NCBI RefSeq assembly: GCF_017813395.1
Contig: NZ_JAGIZB010000003.1
Span: forward strand, 124,001 to 188,000
DNA from: Pararoseomonas baculiformis
GTDB lineage: Bacteria > Pseudomonadota > Alphaproteobacteria > Acetobacterales > Acetobacteraceae
DNA length: 64,000 nt
Direction: 5' to 3'
The notes below the pieces were generated by a model, which was not told where the DNA came from, ran no database searches, and saw only the letters and a program-made list of their open reading frames with translations. The translations under genes and the position numbers were made by a program. Shown here piece by piece: positions 18,660-29,723 of this stretch. Every line of letters begins with the position of its first letter. Positions within the stretch are counted from its first letter, which is position 1.

Positions 18660-19370
18660 TCAGTTCCAGCGGAAGGTCAGCACCAGCACGTCCCGGTGGC
18701 CGGGCTGGTGAGGATCGATCGGCCGGATGGGGGTGACCCCATGCATCACGCGCCGGTCGTCCAGCAGCACGGCGTCGCAGGGCGCGGAGAGGGTGAAGCT
18801 GGCCTTCTCCTGCCCATCGATCTGGATGCCGGTCACGCCGCCCTCGACATTCTCCCGCCCGATCATCATGACCATCACGTAGTCCACGCCGTCCGAATGC
18901 ATCCCCTCGGGGGTGGGCTTCCCGGCCTCGTCGGGCCGGGCCTCGATGCGGAACTGGTGCACCTCGACATGCCAGGCGGCGCCGGGGGCGAGCTGGTCGA
19001 ACACGCCCCTTGCACCGGCGAGCAGCGCCTGAAGGGCGGGCCCCTCCCCGACTTCGGCTGCCACCGGTTCGAACCAGCGGTCGATCCCGCCATTCAGGTT
19101 GTTGTAGCGGGTGGCCTGGAAATGCGGTCCGTGCGGGGCCCGCATCAGCGGGGCACCCGGGGCAGCGCCATAGATGGCGTGGCGGCGCAGGCGATAGCGC
19201 CCGCCATCGGCCATGTAGGTGTCGGGCCGAAGATCATCCCAGCTCGCGGCGAAGCGGGCCCAGGCCTCGCCCGAAAGCGCCAGCCCTGGCGGGTCGAAAC
19301 GGGAACGGACCTCGTCGGCGGAAAGGGGGACAAAGCCCGCCTCGGCGATCGGCCCAGCCAGATCGGTCAT
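18660..19370 (-). CDS. 2-oxoglutarate/Fe(II)-dependent dioxygenase family protein
   Basis: A 236-residue protein. The facial triad is visible: H158 and D160 in [13 protein letters not shown]210 in [10 protein letters not shown], and R226 in GHRDVL as a likely 2-oxoglutarate ligand. The [15 protein letters not shown] segment and overall length fit the 2OG-Fe dioxygenase family (PF10014) that includes free amino-acid hydroxylases such as isoleucine dioxygenase. The substrate here is unknown. The ATG at 19370 overlaps the pdxJ stop (ATGA), placing it third in a pdxA-pdxJ operon. The longer frame upstream is inside pdxJ. Confidence 0.85.
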   Translation of the reverse strand: MTDLAGPIAEAGFVPLSADEVRSRFDPPGLALSGEAWARFAASWDDLRPDTYMADGGRYRLRRHAIYGAAPGAPLMRAPHGPHFQATRYNNLNGGIDRWFEPVAAEVGEGPALQALLAGARGVFDQLAPGAAWHVEVHQFRIEARPDEAGKPTPEGMHSDGVDYVMVMMIGRENVEGGVTGIQIDGQEKASFTLSAPCDAVLLDDRRVMHGVTPIRPIDPHQPGHRDVLVLTFRWN

Positions 19371-20098
19371 GTCCGCCTTGCCTCCTCCATCACGCGGCGC
19401 ATCCGCGCCACGGCGGCGGGCAGCCCCTCGAAAAGGGCCTGCCCCATCAGGAAGTGGCCGATGTTCAGCTCCACCACTTCCGGGATAGCGGCGAGGAGCG
19501 GTGCCGTCTCGTAGTCCAGCCCATGGCCGGCATGGCATTCCATGCCGAGCGAGGCGACGAGGCGCGCCGCTTCCCTAAGCCGCGCCAACTCCGCCTCCCG
19601 CGCCGGGCCGGAAGCCTCGCAGAAGGTGCCGGTGTGCAGTTCCACGGCCTTCGCGCCGAGCCGCGCCGCCGCCTCCACCTGTCGCGCGTCCGGGTCGAGG
19701 AAGAGGGAAACGCGGATGCCGGCCCCGACCAGCGCGGCGATCACGGGCGCCAGCGCCGCCTGGTTGCCCTCCGCGTCCAGCCCGCCCTCGGTCGTCAGCT
19801 CCGCGCGCCGCTCGGGAACGATGCAGCAGGCATGGGGGCGCAGCCGGGTCGCGATGGCCTGCATCTCGGCGGTCGCGGCCATTTCGAGGTTGATCGGGGC
19901 CGACAGCGCGGCCCGCATTGCCTCGCAATCGGCATCCCGGATGTGGCGCCGGTCCTCGCGCAGATGAATGGTGATGCTGTCCGCCCCATGCTCCAGCACC
20001 AGCTTCGCGGCGGCCAGCGGATCGGGATGCGTGCCGCCGCGCGCGTTGCGCAGGGTGGCGACGTGATCGACATTCACGCCCAGTCGGATCGGGGTCAT
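19367..20098 (-). CDS. pdxJ: Pyridoxine 5'-phosphate synthase PdxJ
   Basis: A 243-residue TIM-barrel enzyme. The start [18 protein letters not shown] holds the substrate-binding signature; later motifs are [34 protein letters not shown] and the end [17 protein letters not shown]. It condenses 1-deoxyxylulose 5-phosphate with 3-amino-1-hydroxyacetone phosphate, the PdxA product, to form pyridoxine 5'-phosphate. It overlaps pdxA upstream and the dioxygenase downstream by four bases each, so the three are probably made together. Confidence 0.97.
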   Translation of the reverse strand: MTPIRLGVNVDHVATLRNARGGTHPDPLAAAKLVLEHGADSITIHLREDRRHIRDADCEAMRAALSAPINLEMAATAEMQAIATRLRPHACCIVPERRAELTTEGGLDAEGNQAALAPVIAALVGAGIRVSLFLDPDARQVEAAARLGAKAVELHTGTFCEASGPAREAELARLREAARLVASLGMECHAGHGLDYETAPLLAAIPEVVELNIGHFLMGQALFEGLPAAVARMRRVMEEARRT

Positions 20099-21111
20099 GC
20101 GGCGGCCTTCGAGGAACGGCGTGCGGCCATGTCGGCCGCGAGGCGAATGGCGGCGACGAGGCTACCCGGATCGGCGATGCCCTGGCCGGCGATCGCGAAG
20201 GCGGTGCCATGGTCCGGAGAGGTGCGGATGATGGGCAGGCCGAGGGTGACGTTCACCCCGCCGTCCATGTCCAGCGTCTTGATCGGGATCAGCGCCTGAT
20301 CGTGATAGAGGCAGAGCGCGGCGTCATAGGTCGGGCGCGCGCGGGCGGTGAACATGGTGTCGGGCGGAAGCGGCCCGAAGGCGTCCACGCCCTGCGCCCT
20401 CAAGGCCTCGATCGCGGGCACGACGAGGCGGGGTTCCTCATCGCCCATGGCGCCCTCCTCCCCCGCATGGGGATTCAGCCCGGCCACCGCGATGCGCGGG
20501 CTGGCGATGCCGAAGCCATCCCGCAGACCACGGGACAGGGCGAGCCCGGTTCGGATGATCTCCTCGGTGCGCAGCGTATCGAGCGCCTGCCGGAGCGAGA
20601 CATGGATGGTGACCGGCACCACCCGCAGCATGGGCGAGGCGAGCAGCATCACGGGCGGCTCGCGCACTCCCGTCAGCGCGCCCAGGAACTCCGTATGACC
20701 CGGGAAGGCAAAACCGGTGCGGTAGAGCGTGGCCTTGCTGATCGGGTTAGTGACCACGCCCCCTGCCCTGCCCGCCTGGGCGAGCGCCACCGCCCGCTCG
20801 ATCGAACCGAGCACGGCGGGCGCGTTGGCCGGGTCCGGCGAGCCGGGAACCGGCGGGACCGGGCAGCGGATGGTCATGACCGGAAGATGGTCCCGGAAGA
20901 CGGAACCCGCTTCCTCCGGCCCCGAAACCGCCGCGATCGGGATGTCCCATCCCAGTTGCGCCGCGATCTGGGAAAGCCGCGCCGGGTCGTCGAGCGCGAC
21001 GAAAGCCGGCCCCCCCTCGGCCCGCAGCCGCGCCCAGGCGGCTAGGGTGAGCTCCCCGCCGATGCCGGCAGGGTCGCCCATTGTCAGCGCGAGGGGCGGC
21101 GTGGCGTCCAT
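20095..21111 (-). CDS. pdxA: 4-hydroxythreonine-4-phosphate dehydrogenase PdxA
   Basis: A 338-residue enzyme with the N-terminal signature [15 protein letters not shown]. Metal- and substrate-binding His residues are in [20 protein letters not shown] and [13 protein letters not shown], followed by [19 protein letters not shown]. It oxidises 4-phosphohydroxy-threonine, giving the aminoketone used by PdxJ. It is the first gene of the pdxA-pdxJ-dioxygenase operon; the 83 bases up to the ilvD stop probably hold its promoter. Confidence 0.97.
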   Translation of the reverse strand: MDATPPLALTMGDPAGIGGELTLAAWARLRAEGGPAFVALDDPARLSQIAAQLGWDIPIAAVSGPEEAGSVFRDHLPVMTIRCPVPPVPGSPDPANAPAVLGSIERAVALAQAGRAGGVVTNPISKATLYRTGFAFPGHTEFLGALTGVREPPVMLLASPMLRVVPVTIHVSLRQALDTLRTEEIIRTGLALSRGLRDGFGIASPRIAVAGLNPHAGEEGAMGDEEPRLVVPAIEALRAQGVDAFGPLPPDTMFTARARPTYDAALCLYHDQALIPIKTLDMDGGVNVTLGLPIIRTSPDHGTAFAIAGQGIADPGSLVAAIRLAADMAARRSSKAAA

Positions 21112-21194
21112 GCCGGTCAGACTGGCACGGTGCCGATCCGCGCCGCATCACGCACGCGGGTCATGGCTGCCCCGCCGCGTTCATATGGCCAGGG

Positions 21195-22919
<1,725 letters not shown>

Positions 22920-22941
22920 GGCATTTTCCCTCTCGCCAGGC

Positions 22942-22970
22942 TGTATCCCGCAACAAACCGGCTGTCGCAA
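22942..22970 (-). promoter_or_regulatory. Candidate sigma-70-type promoter of ilvD
   Basis: On the minus strand TTGCGA (22965-22970) and GATACA (22942-22947) are separated by 17 bases and lie about 25 bases before the ilvD start codon. Both hexamers are partial matches to the consensus. It is supported only by spacing and position. Confidence 0.35.
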
Positions 22971-23016
22971 CCGTCCCGCACGCAATTCAGCTACGCGGAG
23001 GCACCGTGTCGGGCTG

Positions 23017-23574
23017 TCAGCGCGCCTCGCCCAAGGCCTTCCGCACCCGGTCAGCCATCCCGCGCCACAGTGCCATCTCGCGCTTCGCATCGGCCAGGGC
23101 CCGGTGATCGGGCGAGGCCTCCCTCGCCTCCTCGGCCACCTGGCGCAGCACGGCATCCAAAAGATCGGACTGCCGCGCCGGGTCTATCCCCTCGGACAGC
23201 AGGGCGGCCAAGGCAGCATCCCGCCGGGCTTCCTCCGTGTCCTTCAGGCGGAGCGCATGGCGGGGCAGGCCGGCGGCCCGCAGGAGGCGGCTCAGCCATT
23301 GTCCATCCCAGGAGGGGGCCGAGGCGTAGAGGGAATGGGGCGTGAGGACCTCCACCATCCTCCGGGCCACGGCATCGTGCGGCCTACCCTCCCGCTCAAG
23401 CCTCTGGCGGGTCAGGCCATGGATGCGCTCCGCTTCCGCATCCCATTCATCCCAGTCCGGTGCCGGGCGGATGAGGTGTTCCTCCTCATGCCCATCCTCC
23501 CCGACCCAGCCGACTTCGACGGGAAAGCCACGCTTGCCGAGGCTGCTGGCCTCGAAGTCCAGGAAGATGATCAT
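23017..23574 (-). CDS. 3'-5' exonuclease, DEDDh (DnaQ-like) family
   Basis: A 185-residue protein with a complete DEDDh set: D6 and E8 in FLDFEASSLG, D90 in SAPSWDGQ, and H157/D162 in DHRALADA. The short IHGLTRQRL segment is also typical. It probably degrades single strands or RNA 3'-5' as a free-standing enzyme rather than a polymerase proofreading subunit, since it lacks any fused domain. Substrate cannot be told from sequence. It lies alone between ilvD and a small membrane-protein gene on the same strand. Confidence 0.85.
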   Translation of the reverse strand: MIIFLDFEASSLGKRGFPVEVGWVGEDGHEEEHLIRPAPDWDEWDAEAERIHGLTRQRLEREGRPHDAVARRMVEVLTPHSLYASAPSWDGQWLSRLLRAAGLPRHALRLKDTEEARRDAALAALLSEGIDPARQSDLLDAVLRQVAEEAREASPDHRALADAKREMALWRGMADRVRKALGEAR

Positions 23575-23632
23575 GGCCGCCTCGTCACAACCTGCCGGGG
23601 AGACGCGGCGGCCCCGGCGCGGGTTGCCCGCC

Positions 23633-23818
23633 TCAGCGATAGACGATGTAGCGGTAGATATAGATCGCGCAGAGAATGGCTGAGATCAGCGCGCCGATCG
23701 TGACCGCCTGGCGGTCGGTGATCGGCGGCTCCCGGTTCAGCATCGGCAGGCGCGACCGGCACCACAGGATGGGCACGGTCGCGAGCAGCGTCAGGGCGAT
23801 GAAGTCGAAGAACCTCAT
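23633..23818 (-). CDS. Small two-helix membrane protein coupled to valS
   Basis: A 61-residue protein with two hydrophobic segments (about 5-19 and 42-58) joined by a short polar loop (RSRLPMLNREPPITDRQAV), ending IYIYRYIVYR. Its ATG overlaps the valS stop (ATGA, 23815-23818), good evidence that it is translated. No family is recognised. The charge pattern suggests a hairpin in the inner membrane. Confidence 0.65.
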   Translation of the reverse strand: MRFFDFIALTLLATVPILWCRSRLPMLNREPPITDRQAVTIGALISAILCAIYIYRYIVYR

Positions 23819-26511
23819 GCGGCGATGCGCGACAGCGCCGCTGCCAGGCGCGCCGCCTCGGCCTCGGCGGCGGAAAGCCGCTCGCGGGTTTCCTCCACCA
23901 CTTCCTCCTTCGCACGGCTGGTGAAATCCGGGTTGGCGAGCTTCTGGGCGATCTTGCGCGCCTCGGCCTCGACCTTGGCGTGCTCCTTAGCCAGGCGCGC
24001 GCGCTCCGCCGCGAGATCGACGACCCCGGCGAGCGGCAGCATCACCGTTGCCTCGCCGACCACCGCCTGGGCAACGCCCTCGGGGATCGCCCCTTCCAGC
24101 GCACGAACCTCCGTGGCGCGGGCCATCCGGCGGATCGGCTCAATCCAGCGCTCAGCACGGGCCATGGTCTCGCCGGAGGCGCCCTGGACCAGCAGGGGCA
24201 CGGTGGTCGAGGGGGGGACATTCACCTCGGCGCGCACCGCTCGCACCTCGGAGATGAAGCCGACCAGCCAGTTCAGCTCCGCGCGGGCTGCCTCGGCGCC
24301 CATCACGGCCACCGGCTCCGGCCAGGGCGTGCGGATCAGGCTGCCCTCGGGACCGTAGCCGAAGCGGCTCCACAGCTCCTCCGTGACATAGGGCATCACC
24401 GGATGGGCGAGGCGCAGGATCAACCCGAGCACATGCTGGGCCGCGCCCCTGGCCTCGTCCTTCTCCGCGCCGTCCGGCCCGGTCAGGGCGGGCTTCGCCA
24501 GTTCCAGGAACCAGTCGCAGAAGCTGCCCCAAGTGAAGCGGTAGAGTGCCGCCGCATAATCATCGAGGCGGAAGGCCTCCAGCGCCGCCGTGGCCTCCGC
24601 GATGGCGGCATTGCCGGCATCGATGATCCAGCGGGCAAGAGGGGTCCTGGCCTCCATCGGGTTGAAGGCCGGATCCGGCGCGATGCCGTTCATCTCGCAG
24701 AACCGGGCGGCGTTCCACAGCTTCGTCACGAAGGCGCGGTTGCTCTCCACCTTCTGGCGGCCGAGCCGGACGTCCCGGCCCGGGCCGGCGAATGAGGCCA
24801 GGGTGAAGCGCAGGGCGTCGGCGCCATAGGCATCCGCCAGCTCCAGCGGGTCCATGACATTGCCCTTGGACTTGGACATCTTCTGCCCGCGCTCGTCCCG
24901 CACCAGGCCGTGGATGTTCACCACCTTGAAGGGCACGTCGCCCATGAAGTGGATGCCCAGCATCATCATCCGGGCGACCCAGAAGAAGATGATGTCGAAG
25001 CCCGTCACCAGCACGTCGCCGGGGTAGTAGCGGGCCAGTTCCGGCGTCTGCTTCGGCCAGCCGAGCGTCGAGAAGGGCCAGAGTCCGGAGGAGAACCAGG
25101 TATCCAGCACGTCCGGGTCGCGGGTCAGTGCCCGGTCCTCGCCATAATGGGCGCGGGCGGCGGCGACGGCCTCCGCCTCGGTGCGCTCGACAAAGATGTG
25201 TCCGTCCGGCCCGTACCAGGCCGGGATCTGGTGGCCCCACCAGAGCTGGCGGGAGACGCACCAGGGCTGGATGTCGCGCATCCAGGCGAAGAAAGTGTTC
25301 TCCCATTGCTTCGGGACAAAGACCGTCCTGCCCGTCTCCACCGCTTCGATGGCGGGCCTAGCGAGGGTCGCGGCGTCCACATACCATTGCCAGGTCAGGC
25401 GTGGCTCGATCGGCACGCCGGAGCGGTCGCCATGCGGCACGGCGTGGGTATGGGGCTCGGTCTTCTCGATCAGCTCCAGCCGCTCCAGCTCGGCCAGGAT
25501 GGCCTTGCGCGCCTCGAACCGCTCCTGGCCCGCCAGACCGCCGAGGAAGCCGGGATCGGCGACGCCGGGCTCGGCGCGGACCTCGCCCTCGATCTCGGTC
25601 AGCATCACCCGGCCCTCGGCATCCAGCACGCTGGGCGAGGGCAGGTCGTGGCGGCGGCCGACCTCGAAATCGTTGAAGTCATGCGCCGGGGTGATCTTCA
25701 CCGCCCCTGAGCCCTTCTCCGGGTCGGAATAGGCATCGGCCACCACAGGGATCCGGCGTCCGACCAGCGGCAGGATCACATGCTTCCCGACCAGGTCGCG
25801 GAAGCGCTCATCCTCGGGGTTCACGGCCACGGCCGTATCGCCCAGCATCGTCTCCGGCCGCGTGGTCGCGACGACAAGGAAGCGGCCGGGCTGCCCCTCC
25901 ACGGGGTAGCGCAGGTGCCAGAGGCTGCCCTTGACCTCCTTGCTCTCCACCTCAAGGTCGGAGATGGCGGTCTGGAACTTCACGTCCCAGTTCACCAGCC
26001 GGCGGTCGCGATACATCAGCCCCTGGCGATGGAGGGTCACGAAGACCTCGCGCACCGCCTCGGACAGGCCCTCATCCATGGTGAAGCGCTCGCGGGACCA
26101 GTCCAGGCTGGCGCCCATGCGGCGGAGCTGGCGGGTAATGGTGCCGCCGCTCTCTCCCTTCCACTGCCAGACGCGTTCAAGGAAGGCTTCCCGGCCCATC
26201 TCGCGCCGGCCCTTGCCCTCGGCGGCCAGCAGGCGCTCCACCACCATCTGGGTGGCAATGCCCGCATGGTCCGTGCCCGGCTGCCACAGCGCGTCACGGC
26301 CCTGCATCCGGCGGAAGCGGATCAGCGTGTCCTGGATGGTGACATCCAGCGCATGGCCGACATGCAGGCTGCCCGTGACATTGGGCGGCGGGATCATGAT
26401 GGCGAAGGGCTTGGCGTTCGAGGCCGGGTTGGCCGTGAAGGCCCCTGACCCCTCCCAGCCTTCATAGAGGCGCGGCTCGAAGCCGGCGGGCGAAAGCGTC
26501 TTGTCGAGCAT
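23815..26511 (-). CDS. valS: Valyl-tRNA synthetase
   Basis: An 898-residue class I synthetase. The HIGH motif appears in PPPNVTGSLHVGHALD and KMSKS in GQKMSKSKGNVMDPLE. The CP1 editing domain (WHLRYPVEG.., ATTRPETMLGDTAVAV, AHDFNDFEVG) is intact. A C-terminal coiled-coil arm starts around 830 (AERARLAKEHAKVEAEA). It charges tRNA-Val and edits mischarged threonine. The ATG at 26511 (MLDKTLSPAGFE) is preferred to an upstream TTG. Confidence 0.98.
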   Translation of the reverse strand: MLDKTLSPAGFEPRLYEGWEGSGAFTANPASNAKPFAIMIPPPNVTGSLHVGHALDVTIQDTLIRFRRMQGRDALWQPGTDHAGIATQMVVERLLAAEGKGRREMGREAFLERVWQWKGESGGTITRQLRRMGASLDWSRERFTMDEGLSEAVREVFVTLHRQGLMYRDRRLVNWDVKFQTAISDLEVESKEVKGSLWHLRYPVEGQPGRFLVVATTRPETMLGDTAVAVNPEDERFRDLVGKHVILPLVGRRIPVVADAYSDPEKGSGAVKITPAHDFNDFEVGRRHDLPSPSVLDAEGRVMLTEIEGEVRAEPGVADPGFLGGLAGQERFEARKAILAELERLELIEKTEPHTHAVPHGDRSGVPIEPRLTWQWYVDAATLARPAIEAVETGRTVFVPKQWENTFFAWMRDIQPWCVSRQLWWGHQIPAWYGPDGHIFVERTEAEAVAAARAHYGEDRALTRDPDVLDTWFSSGLWPFSTLGWPKQTPELARYYPGDVLVTGFDIIFFWVARMMMLGIHFMGDVPFKVVNIHGLVRDERGQKMSKSKGNVMDPLELADAYGADALRFTLASFAGPGRDVRLGRQKVESNRAFVTKLWNAARFCEMNGIAPDPAFNPMEARTPLARWIIDAGNAAIAEATAALEAFRLDDYAAALYRFTWGSFCDWFLELAKPALTGPDGAEKDEARGAAQHVLGLILRLAHPVMPYVTEELWSRFGYGPEGSLIRTPWPEPVAVMGAEAARAELNWLVGFISEVRAVRAEVNVPPSTTVPLLVQGASGETMARAERWIEPIRRMARATEVRALEGAIPEGVAQAVVGEATVMLPLAGVVDLAAERARLAKEHAKVEAEARKIAQKLANPDFTSRAKEEVVEETRERLSAAEAEAARLAAALSRIAA

Positions 26512-26583
26512 GGCGGAGGCTTGGCGGAGCGGCAGCCCCGCCGTCAAGGCCCGATCAGCGTCCCCCTGCCCTGCCCGGCGGGC

Positions 26584-27141
26584 TTAGCCGACGGAGCGGC
26601 TGACCACCCGCTCGATCTCGGCCCGCACCAGCCGCTCCATCAGCGCGGGCAGATGCGCGTCCATCCAATCCTTCAGCAAGGGGCGGATCTCCTCCCGCAC
26701 CACATCCTCGATCGAGGGCCCAGCGCGATACACGGGGGCGGAGCGCTCGGCCGCGACCGTGCGGGCGAGCTGGCCGAGCAGGGCCGCCGCCGCCGCCGCG
26801 GTGGCCGGCGCGATCAGGCCCTCCGCCAGCGCCGAAGCGCCCGGCTCCGAGCCCTTTTCTTCCGGTGGAGACCGTTCCGCGGCGGGTGGGACAGGTTCCG
26901 GTCGCGCCGGCTCGGCTGGATCGGCCGGCACAGCACTCACAGGTGCTGGCGCCGTGATCGGTTCTGGCTCCGGCTCGGCCGGGGCGGCGACCAGCATGTC
27001 CTCGGTGAGTTCCAGCGGCTCCGCCGAGCTGGAGTCGCCCGCCGTGCCCGGAGCCTCCTCCTCGTTCAGGATCTTGCGGATGGAGGCCAGGATGTCCTCC
27101 ATCGAAGGGTCCTGACCGGGCGGGGTGTGGGAGCCGGACAT
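26584..27141 (-). CDS. popZ: PopZ-like polar organising protein (DUF2497 family)
   Basis: A 185-residue acidic, Pro/Glu/Ala-rich protein. Its conserved ends are the N-terminal PSMEDILASIRKILNEEE and the C-terminal helices SIEDVVREEIRPLLKDWMDAHLP with LVRAEIERVV. This architecture (short binding helix, disordered acidic middle, C-terminal oligomerising helices) is that of Caulobacter PopZ, which anchors the chromosome origin at the cell pole. The pole role is inferred from family. It lies between tolC and valS, the usual alphaproteobacterial order. Confidence 0.88.
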   Translation of the reverse strand: MSGSHTPPGQDPSMEDILASIRKILNEEEAPGTAGDSSSAEPLELTEDMLVAAPAEPEPEPITAPAPVSAVPADPAEPARPEPVPPAAERSPPEEKGSEPGASALAEGLIAPATAAAAAALLGQLARTVAAERSAPVYRAGPSIEDVVREEIRPLLKDWMDAHLPALMERLVRAEIERVVSRSVG

Positions 27142-27157
27142 GCGGAATTCCTGACGA

Positions 27158-28615
27158 TCAGTCGCGGACAGGCTGCGGTGCGGAGTAATCGCCGAGGCCG
27201 GCCCAGCGGTCGCGCACCGCACGGTAATAGGCTTCCTGGTCATAGAGCGGCACGGGCAGGGCGAGGTCCCGCGCGGTCAGCCGCCCCACCGCCTGGGCAA
27301 GGGAGTGGCTGGCCGTCACCACATTGGCCAGGGCCCGCACCAGCGACACGCGGGCATTCAGCAGTTCCTGCTCGGCATTCAGCACGTCGAGCGTGGTGCG
27401 GCTGCCGACCACGGCCTCGCGCTGCACGCCGTCCAGCGCGATCTCGGCCGCGCGGATCTGGGATCGCACGCTGTCCACCGTGGCGCGGGCGCTCTGCAGC
27501 GTCTCCCAGGCCTGGATGGCCTGCGAGGAGGCCTGGCGGCGCTGGTCGTCCACCACCTGGCGAAGCCGCGTCGCGTCCTGCCGGGCCTGCCGAACCGCCG
27601 AATACTCGGCGCCGCCCTGGTAGAGAGGGACGGTCAGCGTGGCGGTCACGCTCTCGCCGATGGTGCGCTGGCCGATGCTCTGCTGGTTGTCGTTGCGGAA
27701 AGCCTGGGCCTGCAGGCTGGCCTGGGGCAGCAGGGAGGAGAGCTGGACATCGATGAAGTCGCGCCCCGCCGATTCGTCGAACAGGGCCGCGACGACGGCC
27801 GGGTTGTTCAACGCGGCGATCTGGGCCGCGTCCTGGCCACTGCGCGCGGCGGGCCGCAGGGGCTGCGGTGCGGTCAGGCGGGTGGGGGCGAGGCCGATCA
27901 CGCGAAGAAAGGCCGCGCGGGCGTTCTGGAGCGATCCTTCCGAATCCGCGCGCGATGCGCGGGCACCGGCCAGGCGCGATTCGGCCTGCGCCACGTCGGT
28001 GCGGGTGATCTCGCCCACGCGGAAGCGCTCATTGGTGGCGTCCAGCTGGCGCTGCAGCACCTGGGCGTTGTTCAGGTTGAGGCGAACCTCTTCCTGGAAG
28101 CGGATCACGTTCACATAGGCGGTGACCGCGTCCTGGAAGACCTGCTGCTCGGTCGCGAGCAGGCGGGCGCGCTGGGCCAGCACCTGGTTCTCGGCGCGGC
28201 GGGTGGCGGCCGTGGTCCGGCCGCCGCGGTAGAGGGGCTGGGTGACGGTGGCCGCGACGGTGCCGATCGCACGCTCCTGGTCGGTCGTGACGCCGACCCG
28301 CTCGCCCCGCGCATTGGTGGCGCGTGAGCGCAGCGTGCCCTCGGCATAGCCGGCGCTGCCGGAAAGCGTCACGGTCGGGCGCCAGCCGGCCAGCGCCTGC
28401 GGCACGTTCTCGTCCACCACGCGAAGCTGGGCGCGCGCGGTGGCCAGGGTGGGGTTGTTCACATAGGTCTGCGCCAGCGCCTCCGTAAGCGTCTGGGCGC
28501 CGGCCGGCGTGGCCAGGACCAGTGCGAGGAAGCTGGCGGGAACGGCGTTCCGGAGGAACCCCCCCGAGCGCGGGCCATGATGTCGGCGATGGCGCGGGGC
28601 GTGGCTGCGGGTCAT
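27158..28615 (-). CDS. tolC: TolC-family outer-membrane efflux channel
   Basis: A 485-residue protein: signal sequence to about residue 40 (FLALVLATPAGAQ), then the repeated outer-membrane-efflux domains with TLTEALAQTYVNNPTLATARAQLR and the second-half motif VLNAEQELLNARVSLVRAL. It forms a trimeric channel joined to inner-membrane pumps; the RND pump at 38-42 kb could use it, but that link is inference. I start at the ATG at 28615; the TTG three codons earlier leaves no room for the GAGGGA ribosome site. Gene order pcm-tolC-popZ-valS is conserved. Confidence 0.92.
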   Translation of the reverse strand: MTRSHAPRHRRHHGPRSGGFLRNAVPASFLALVLATPAGAQTLTEALAQTYVNNPTLATARAQLRVVDENVPQALAGWRPTVTLSGSAGYAEGTLRSRATNARGERVGVTTDQERAIGTVAATVTQPLYRGGRTTAATRRAENQVLAQRARLLATEQQVFQDAVTAYVNVIRFQEEVRLNLNNAQVLQRQLDATNERFRVGEITRTDVAQAESRLAGARASRADSEGSLQNARAAFLRVIGLAPTRLTAPQPLRPAARSGQDAAQIAALNNPAVVAALFDESAGRDFIDVQLSSLLPQASLQAQAFRNDNQQSIGQRTIGESVTATLTVPLYQGGAEYSAVRQARQDATRLRQVVDDQRRQASSQAIQAWETLQSARATVDSVRSQIRAAEIALDGVQREAVVGSRTTLDVLNAEQELLNARVSLVRALANVVTASHSLAQAVGRLTARDLALPVPLYDQEAYYRAVRDRWAGLGDYSAPQPVRD

Positions 28616-28779
28616 GGGCTGCAATCCCTCATCGGCCGGCCTCGCGCCGTGGCGCGGGAGCCGCCTTTGGTCTGTTGCCGTTGATGTTAGCCGTCTCCAC
28701 CGTCCGGCGGCCAGGATGATGGGGAAACTGTTTCCACATCCTTGCCCGGGGGCGTTTCCGGTGTGCGTTCCTGGCCACG

Positions 28780-28829
28780 CCGCCCGTCCGGACCGGCGGC
28801 CGGGCCGCCTCCGTGTTGCGTCCGGGCGG
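28780..28829 (-). terminator. Branched hairpin downstream of the pcm-type gene
   Basis: An outer stem (28780-28785/28824-28829 plus 28790-28793/28820-28823, with a 4-base bulge) encloses a perfect 6-bp inner hairpin (28795-28800/28804-28809). It begins 12 bases after the methyltransferase stop. There is no T-run, so intrinsic termination is only plausible. The rest of the 28616-28840 gap shows no gene. Confidence 0.4.
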
Positions 28830-28840
28830 CCGGGCCTGGA

Positions 28841-29512
28841 TCAGCGCAGCGCGAATCCGGGCTTGGGCGTGAAGTCCGGCAGCAGCGGAAGCTGGGTGCC
28901 GGGGATGTCGAAGGCCTTGGCCGTGCTGAAAACGCCGGCGACCCGCCGGCCGAGGACGGCCGAGCCGACCTCATGCGGCTGCCGCATGATGGCGACCAGC
29001 CGCCCGCCTTCCGAGAGCTGGCCAGAAAGGGCCGGCGGCACCGCGGGCACGGCACCCTCGATGAAGATAAGGTCGTAGGGCGCGCCTTCGGGCAGGCCGG
29101 CGGCGGAAGAGCCGTGCTGGCGGCGAAGACCGCCGGCCGGCAGCCCGGAGGCGGCGATCCCGGCATCACCCATGGCGGCGAGGCCCGGCTCATCCTCGAC
29201 CGCGACGACCTGCGCCCCGACATGGGCCATGATCGCGGCGCCATAGCCCGGGCCGGACGCGACCACGAGTACCCTCTCGCCCGGCCGGGGCAATGCCAGC
29301 TGGATCATGCGGGCGATGATCATGGGCTGCAGCAGCACGCGGCCGCCGCCAAGCGCCAGATCCTCATCCGCCAGGGCGCGCACGCGGAGCGCCTGCGGCA
29401 CGAAAAGCTCGCGCGGGACATCCCGCAACGCCTCCAGGATCCGCGGATCCGTCACCCGGTTGGGCCTGATCTGCCCGTCCACCATGCGCCTGCGCGCCTC
29501 GGCGTAGTCCAT
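28841..29512 (-). CDS. Protein-L-isoaspartate O-methyltransferase family protein
   Basis: A 223-residue SAM-dependent methyltransferase of the PCMT family. It starts MDYAEARRRMVDGQIRPNRV, a form typical of alphaproteobacterial relatives, and has DVPRELFVP and the SAM motif RVLVVASGPGYGAAIMA. The usual G-x-G-x-G is changed here (ASGPGYG), and the PCMT active-site segment is divergent (LLQPMIIARMIQLA), so true isoaspartyl repair activity is uncertain. The open frame upstream of 29512 runs into the tRNA-Cys region and is not coding. Confidence 0.85.
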   Translation of the reverse strand: MDYAEARRRMVDGQIRPNRVTDPRILEALRDVPRELFVPQALRVRALADEDLALGGGRVLLQPMIIARMIQLALPRPGERVLVVASGPGYGAAIMAHVGAQVVAVEDEPGLAAMGDAGIAASGLPAGGLRRQHGSSAAGLPEGAPYDLIFIEGAVPAVPPALSGQLSEGGRLVAIMRQPHEVGSAVLGRRVAGVFSTAKAFDIPGTQLPLLPDFTPKPGFALR

Positions 29513-29649
29513 GCCGCCCGCTGCCCCATTCACTGAACCGGGCGGTTTATAGGCGCGGCGACCGCCCCATGGAAGGACGGGGCCAAAAGCGGCGTGGCGG
29601 ATCCGGGTTGACCCGCGGCGCGATGGGCGCGATACGCTCCCCTTCTGCC

Positions 29650-29723
29650 GGCCCGATGGCAGAGTGGTGATGCAACGGACTGCAAATCCGTGAATGTGGG
29701 TTCGATTCCCGCTCGGGCCTCCA
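29650..29723 (+). tRNA. tRNA-Cys (anticodon GCA)
   Basis: Cloverleaf on the plus strand: acceptor GGCCCGA with TCGGGCC, anticodon stem ACGGA/TCCGT around loop CTGCAAA (anticodon GCA), T-arm with GGTTCGATTCC. The discriminator is T and CCA is encoded at 29721-29723. It is divergent from the methyltransferase gene. Confidence 0.95.

Noticed and set aside
28841-29512. Firm naming of this gene as pcm
   Set aside because: The SAM loop and active-site region differ from validated isoaspartyl methyltransferases, so I keep only the family name.
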